DNA of 64,000 nucleotides from Kastovskya adunca ATA6-11-RM4. GTDB lineage: Bacteria > Cyanobacteriota > Cyanobacteriia > Cyanobacteriales > Coleofasciculaceae. The position numbers and the translations under genes are program-made. Positions within the stretch are counted from its first letter, which is position 1. The number at the start of each line of letters is the position of its first letter. Shown one piece after another: positions 61,688 through 64,000 of this stretch. The stretch covers positions 62,001 to 126,000 of the forward strand of contig JAHHHJ010000008.1 of NCBI GenBank assembly GCA_019359445.1, in the 5' to 3' direction. Below the pieces are notes generated by a model. That model did no database searches. It was given only the letters and a program-made list of their open reading frames with translations, and had not been told where the DNA came from.

Positions 61688-61871
61688 CCCCATTTCTCCT
61701 AAATGTTAACTTGCAGCACCAGGCAGGCACTGCATTTTCAAGTCCCTCTAGTTGCACGTGGGCGTGACTGGATGCCACAACCGAATATCTCTGCCCCTCG
61801 TAGAAAACGCGATCGCCTATTTGAAAAGCAGGCGGTGGGGACTGGTACGGCTTCTTCAACGTTCGAGCCAT
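61659..61871 (-). CDS. Small phage protein, KOW-like, 70 residues
   Basis: Unrecognised. FQIGDRVFYEGQRYSVVASS resembles a short SH3/KOW barrel; Pro-rich N-terminus, basic C-terminus. It overlaps GemA by 16 bases and the ParB-like gene by about 30. Coding density supports it. Confidence 0.5.
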   Translation of the reverse strand: MARTLKKPYQSPPPAFQIGDRVFYEGQRYSVVASSHAHVQLEGLENAVPAWCCKLTFRRNGDGRTPRNRH

Positions 61872-62278
61872 TTTTTCAAAGATTCAATCAATACAATTCG
61901 CTGTTTTTTATTTGTCCATTCCAGGCGCTCTATACCTGTCATCCGTTTTATCCAGACATTCAGCGCTGGTTCGCTCCCATCCTCGGTTTTTCCAGCGTTG
62001 TGGAGTTCTATCCATAGCGCTCGGATCTTATCTGTTTGATCCTTGCGCGGTTTATGGCTGGATGCGGGGCTGAGGCGCGTTTTAAATCCTTTGGCTTTAA
62101 ATGCGTTGAGAACCGCATTTAAGCCTGAAATATCCAAATCCTTACAAGAAGATGCCCCGACTACACCCTGAAGAAATGCTCGATAAGCTTCCTCACTAAG
62201 TTTCAATTGCTTTTTAGCAACGTGAATCTTAGCTAAAAGCCGTTTTCTCTCTTCTGCGGGTAAGGATTCGCTTTCCAT
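61856..62278 (-). CDS. gemA: GemA-like (Mu gp16) protein
   Basis: 140 residues. Contains the DUF1018 pattern: RKRLLAKIHVAKKQLKLSEEAY near 12, LQGVVGASSCKDL near 40, RPSPASSHKP..., KIRALWIELHNAG and RMTGIERLEWTNKKQRIVLIESLKKWL near 115. In Mu, GemA influences DNA supercoiling and host gene expression. It is one of the best markers of a transposable phage. Confidence 0.88.
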   Translation of the reverse strand: MESESLPAEERKRLLAKIHVAKKQLKLSEEAYRAFLQGVVGASSCKDLDISGLNAVLNAFKAKGFKTRLSPASSHKPRKDQTDKIRALWIELHNAGKTEDGSEPALNVWIKRMTGIERLEWTNKKQRIVLIESLKKWLER

Positions 62279-62302
62279 AGAAGCCCCAATGATCGAAAGA
62301 GC

Positions 62303-62893
62303 TTAGTTGTGGTCTGTACTTCCATTTTCTAGGCTTTGGCTGTAAACTTCCGCAACATCTAAGACTCCCTGCTGGAATAGGAAGGCGGCGATCGCCTGGG
62401 TGTAAAGCTCATTAGTATCGAGGTTGTGAGCCTCGGCATACTGTTTAAGGATTTGGTGGAGTTCTTGGGGGATGTGCGCCACCAAACTGATTTGAACGGG
62501 GCGCGAGTAATTAACCCCAGACACCTGTGGAATCTGTGGATTAAGGGCGGCGATCGGTAGGGATAGCTGCCCTTCCAAGGCAGGAACATTCCGCTTGAGC
62601 CTGCCAATAATTCGCAAAGAAGTTACCGCTCGACAATGAAGCCATTTGCAAACACCATTGATTTCTTCGCTGCTACTTGCCCAGTAGTACCCTGTTTCTG
62701 GCGTTGAGCAAACTGCGAATCCTTGGTCTCTTAATTCGGAGACTACATGCCGTAGCCTCCGGATTTTGGAAGGAGTAGCCAGGGTTTTTGTCATCGCTTC
62801 TATTAAATCTGCCCCTCGCATCCCTTTACTGGCACCCTGGCAGTAACTTTGCAGGAATGTAATGACTAGCTGCGGGGATATTTCTTCCATCAC
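62303..62893 (-). CDS. Phage protein with winged-helix and RHH-like parts
   Basis: 196 residues. The first 75 (PSKIRRLRHVVSELRDQGFAV, TPETGYYWASS) look like a winged helix of the kind that reads DNA. The C-terminal part (VAHIPQELHQILKQYAEAHN, NELYTQAIAAFLFQQGV) looks like a ribbon-helix-helix/CopG tail. Starts four bases inside the next upstream gene. Probably an early regulatory protein. Confidence 0.6.
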   Translation of the reverse strand: MMEEISPQLVITFLQSYCQGASKGMRGADLIEAMTKTLATPSKIRRLRHVVSELRDQGFAVCSTPETGYYWASSSEEINGVCKWLHCRAVTSLRIIGRLKRNVPALEGQLSLPIAALNPQIPQVSGVNYSRPVQISLVAHIPQELHQILKQYAEAHNLDTNELYTQAIAAFLFQQGVLDVAEVYSQSLENGSTDHN

Positions 62894-63174
62894 AGCCCCC
62901 CAATCTTCCTGAGGAGGGAAATAATCTTGCTGGAGTCCAGGAATAATATCTCGTAGGTCGGAGTAATGCCGCCATTGTATTGCGGCTTATTCATCCAACC
63001 GTAGTCAAATATTTGGGCTTGCAATTCCTGCCCAATGGCATTGTCATCCAAAATGAAGGTTCCATCTAGGAGTGCCGCTCGATAGCGTCGGGGCATTCCG
63101 TCAAAAATAATTGAGCTTTGTTGTTTTGGGCGTGCCCACTCAGGCACTTGATTTAGTTCATTTAGTTCTGGCAT
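62890..63174 (-). CDS. Unknown early phage protein, 94 residues
   Basis: Unrecognised. QSSIIFDGMPRRYRAALLDG and FILDDNAIGQELQAQIFDYG near the middle; ends ILFLDSSKIISLLRKIGGL. It overlaps the winged-helix gene by four bases (ATGA), supporting co-expression. Confidence 0.6.
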   Translation of the reverse strand: MPELNELNQVPEWARPKQQSSIIFDGMPRRYRAALLDGTFILDDNAIGQELQAQIFDYGWMNKPQYNGGITPTYEILFLDSSKIISLLRKIGGL

Positions 63175-63182
63175 AGAGCCTC

Positions 63183-63392
63183 CTAGTAGTTAGAAATCTT
63201 TCTGATTTGCCCAAAGGAAAAAATGTGAAGCCGTTTTTTCCAGGTGTTCTCTGTGGCGTCGAAAAAATCTTGGCCCCAGAAAAATAGACAGACAGTATTA
63301 TTTGATGCACTGATCTCGTGAACCGAACCAATGCGCCCGTTCCACTCGCTATTCGGTTTGGTAACAATCACACGGTCATAGAGTTGAAGCAT
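63183..63392 (-). CDS. Small phage protein, KOW/SH3-like, 69 residues
   Basis: MLQLYDRVIVTKPNSEWNGR and IGSVHEISASNNTVCLFFWG read like a KOW/SH3 barrel; same style as the protein at 61659-61871. ATG lies just after the U-run of a hairpin (63396-63422) with no clear Shine-Dalgarno. Unknown role. Confidence 0.55.
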   Translation of the reverse strand: MLQLYDRVIVTKPNSEWNGRIGSVHEISASNNTVCLFFWGQDFFDATENTWKKRLHIFSFGQIRKISNY

Positions 63393-63395
63393 CTT

Positions 63396-63422
63396 TAAAA
63401 AAGAGGGGAGGACAGCCTCCCC
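63396..63422 (-). terminator. Minus-strand hairpin before the 69-residue gene
   Basis: GGGGAGG (63405-63411) pairs with CCTCCCC (63416-63422) with a four-base loop; on the minus strand it is followed by CTCTTTTTTAAA. Intrinsic-terminator shape, but only a few bases before the next start codon, so it may attenuate. Confidence 0.6.
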
Positions 63423-63507
63423 CGTTAATTGGGAGATTACACTGCGTATGGTTGCCCATCCGCTACACCCCAGGTGGGGCGTTTCGACTACTGGGCCAGC
63501 AGTCTCA

Positions 63508-63708
63508 TCAGGCGGTGATATTTTTCTGCTTCATTAACTGGTCGTACTTGCCTTGAAGTTCCAGGTAACTTACATAGATGGCTATAGCTGCATCCCCTGC
63601 TTTGTCAGGATTAGCAGCGATGAACTTCTGATACTCTTCAAATTGCTGCTGGGAGTCGTAAGATAGTTTTGCCAAATCGGAAGGCATGAATTGACTGAGT
63701 TTAAGCAC
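63508..63708 (-). CDS. Small helical early phage protein, 66 residues
   Basis: Unrecognised, all-helical (SDLAKLSYDSQQQFEEYQKF, AAIAIYVSYLELQGKYDQLM). It overlaps the upstream partial gene by eight bases. The 85 bases after it before the hairpin hold no clear frame. Confidence 0.55.
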   Translation of the reverse strand: MLKLSQFMPSDLAKLSYDSQQQFEEYQKFIAANPDKAGDAAIAIYVSYLELQGKYDQLMKQKNITA

Positions 63709-64000
63709 TGGCTATCTCCTTTTTGTTTTTGCGAACTGAACAGATTGTTGTATTAATGTTTGGGTCGTAAATCTGACCCTTTTGCAATTGCAATACTGGG
63801 GCTAGAGGCCCAGTATTTCTAACAAGGCGATATTCCGAGCCTTTCCGTCCGCCTCCGTTGCTAGTCAGGAAGCCAGCCCGAATCAAGGCAGCACAGTATT
63901 CGTAGGCAAAATCTTCATCAATTTCGGCGCACGTTTGTAGATCAGCTTGAGAAAAGACTTTCAAAACTCGCATCGCCTGCCAGCAACGAGTTTGCTTATC
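63701..64000 (-). CDS. Winged-helix early phage protein, partial
   Basis: Open from 63701 to the window edge. The frame continues upstream of the internal ATG (63973) as DKQTRCWQAMRVLKVFSQAD, then YEYCAALIRAGFLTSNGGG and SEYRLVRNTGPLAP. The stretch 'WQAMRxLxxF...A...YxxALxRAGFL' is a winged-helix pattern seen in early genes of transposable phages. The true start lies beyond 64000. Confidence 0.65.
   Translation of the reverse strand, partial: DKQTRCWQAMRVLKVFSQADLQTCAEIDEDFAYEYCAALIRAGFLTSNGGGRKGSEYRLVRNTGPLAPVLQLQKGQIYDPNINTTICSVRKNKKEIASA

Larger units (their letters stand above)
28607..64000. mobile_element. Mu-like transposable prophage, late end (incomplete)
   Basis: Continuous phage gene block, nearly all on the minus strand. 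Marker families specific to transposable phages are GemA (gp16), Mor, a gp27-type small terminase and a gp28-type large terminase. The left boundary is set by the interrupted PLD gene and by a TGT terminus with two tandem 22-bp repeats. The block runs past 64000, where transposase, repressor and the other end are expected. There is no sheath gene, so a siphovirus-like tail is inferred. HIP1 octamers are present, suggesting long adaptation to cyanobacterial hosts. Confidence 0.85.

Noticed and set aside
63158-63367. Alternative 69-codon frame overlapping 63183-63392
   Set aside because: It is the other reading frame of the same stretch; the KOW-like frame is more protein-like and fits the neighbours better.
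28607-64000. CRISPR array, CAST or Tn7 cargo suggested by the TGTAC terminus
   Set aside because: No CRISPR repeats, Cas or Tns genes are visible; gene content is phage (GemA, Mor, terminase, capsid, tail). Only the terminus is Tn7-like.
1-64000. GCGATCGC octamers as a special repeat system
   Set aside because: These are HIP1 sites, common across cyanobacterial genomes; they occur in both host and prophage parts.

Overview
The window is cyanobacterial DNA. It carries psbI (photosystem II), an OprB-type porin with an SLH domain, a DUF3769 (LptD-like) outer-membrane protein, a CHASE2 sensor kinase and frequent GCGATCGC (HIP1) octamers. About the first 28.6 kb is ordinary chromosome. The remaining 35.4 kb is the late-gene end of a Mu-type transposable prophage that runs off the right edge of the window.

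Chromosomal part (1-28606). A CHASE2 Ser/Thr kinase and an alpha-glucan phosphorylase converge. psbI follows; it is only 38 codons and is closed by a strong terminator. Next come the DUF3769 outer-membrane protein, an unrecognised 611-residue protein, a GH38 alpha-mannosidase and a creatininase-family amidohydrolase. A phosphate-sensing cassette sphR-sphS-sphU (response regulator, kinase, PhoU) follows, then an SLH/OprB porin with a degenerate Pho-box-like array far upstream. The translation block rplS-trnW(CCA)-secE-nusG-rplK-rplA-[L10 leader]-rplJ-rplL comes next, with a visible two-state attenuator in front of rplJ. A minus-strand operon (coiled-coil membrane protein, AI-2E transporter, HcyBio/DUF39 protein), a MITE and a broken phospholipase-D/HhH gene end this part.

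Prophage part (28607-64000). It is read almost entirely on the minus strand, so the phage map runs from high to low coordinates. Order: small early genes (one partial at the edge), GemA (Mu gp16), a ParB-like protein, a terminator, the Mor-type activator, gp27-like small and gp28-like large terminase, portal, a giant MuF-type head protein fused to an alpha/beta hydrolase, scaffold, decoration protein, major capsid, tail-fibre-like and completion proteins, tail tube, tail chaperones G/GT with a -1 slippery site, a 1585-residue tape measure, baseplate/hub, a ferritin-like di-iron protein, tail fibre, and an end cassette. No contractile sheath gene is visible, so a long non-contractile tail (D3112/B3-like rather than Mu-like) is inferred. 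The outer end at about 28607 begins TGT and carries two tandem 22-bp repeats, the layout of a MuA/TnsB-type attachment end. It lies inside the phospholipase-D gene, of which only the C-terminal half remains. The transposase, the repressor and the other end must lie beyond 64000; no lysis cassette was recognised.

Most unusual content: the MuF-hydrolase-coiled-coil giant protein, a phage-encoded ferritin-like protein with a membrane segment, a single plus-strand gene facing an apparent minus-strand paralogue with both stop codons inside one hairpin, and three copies of a CTTCGG-N5-CCGAAG palindrome scattered through the phage.
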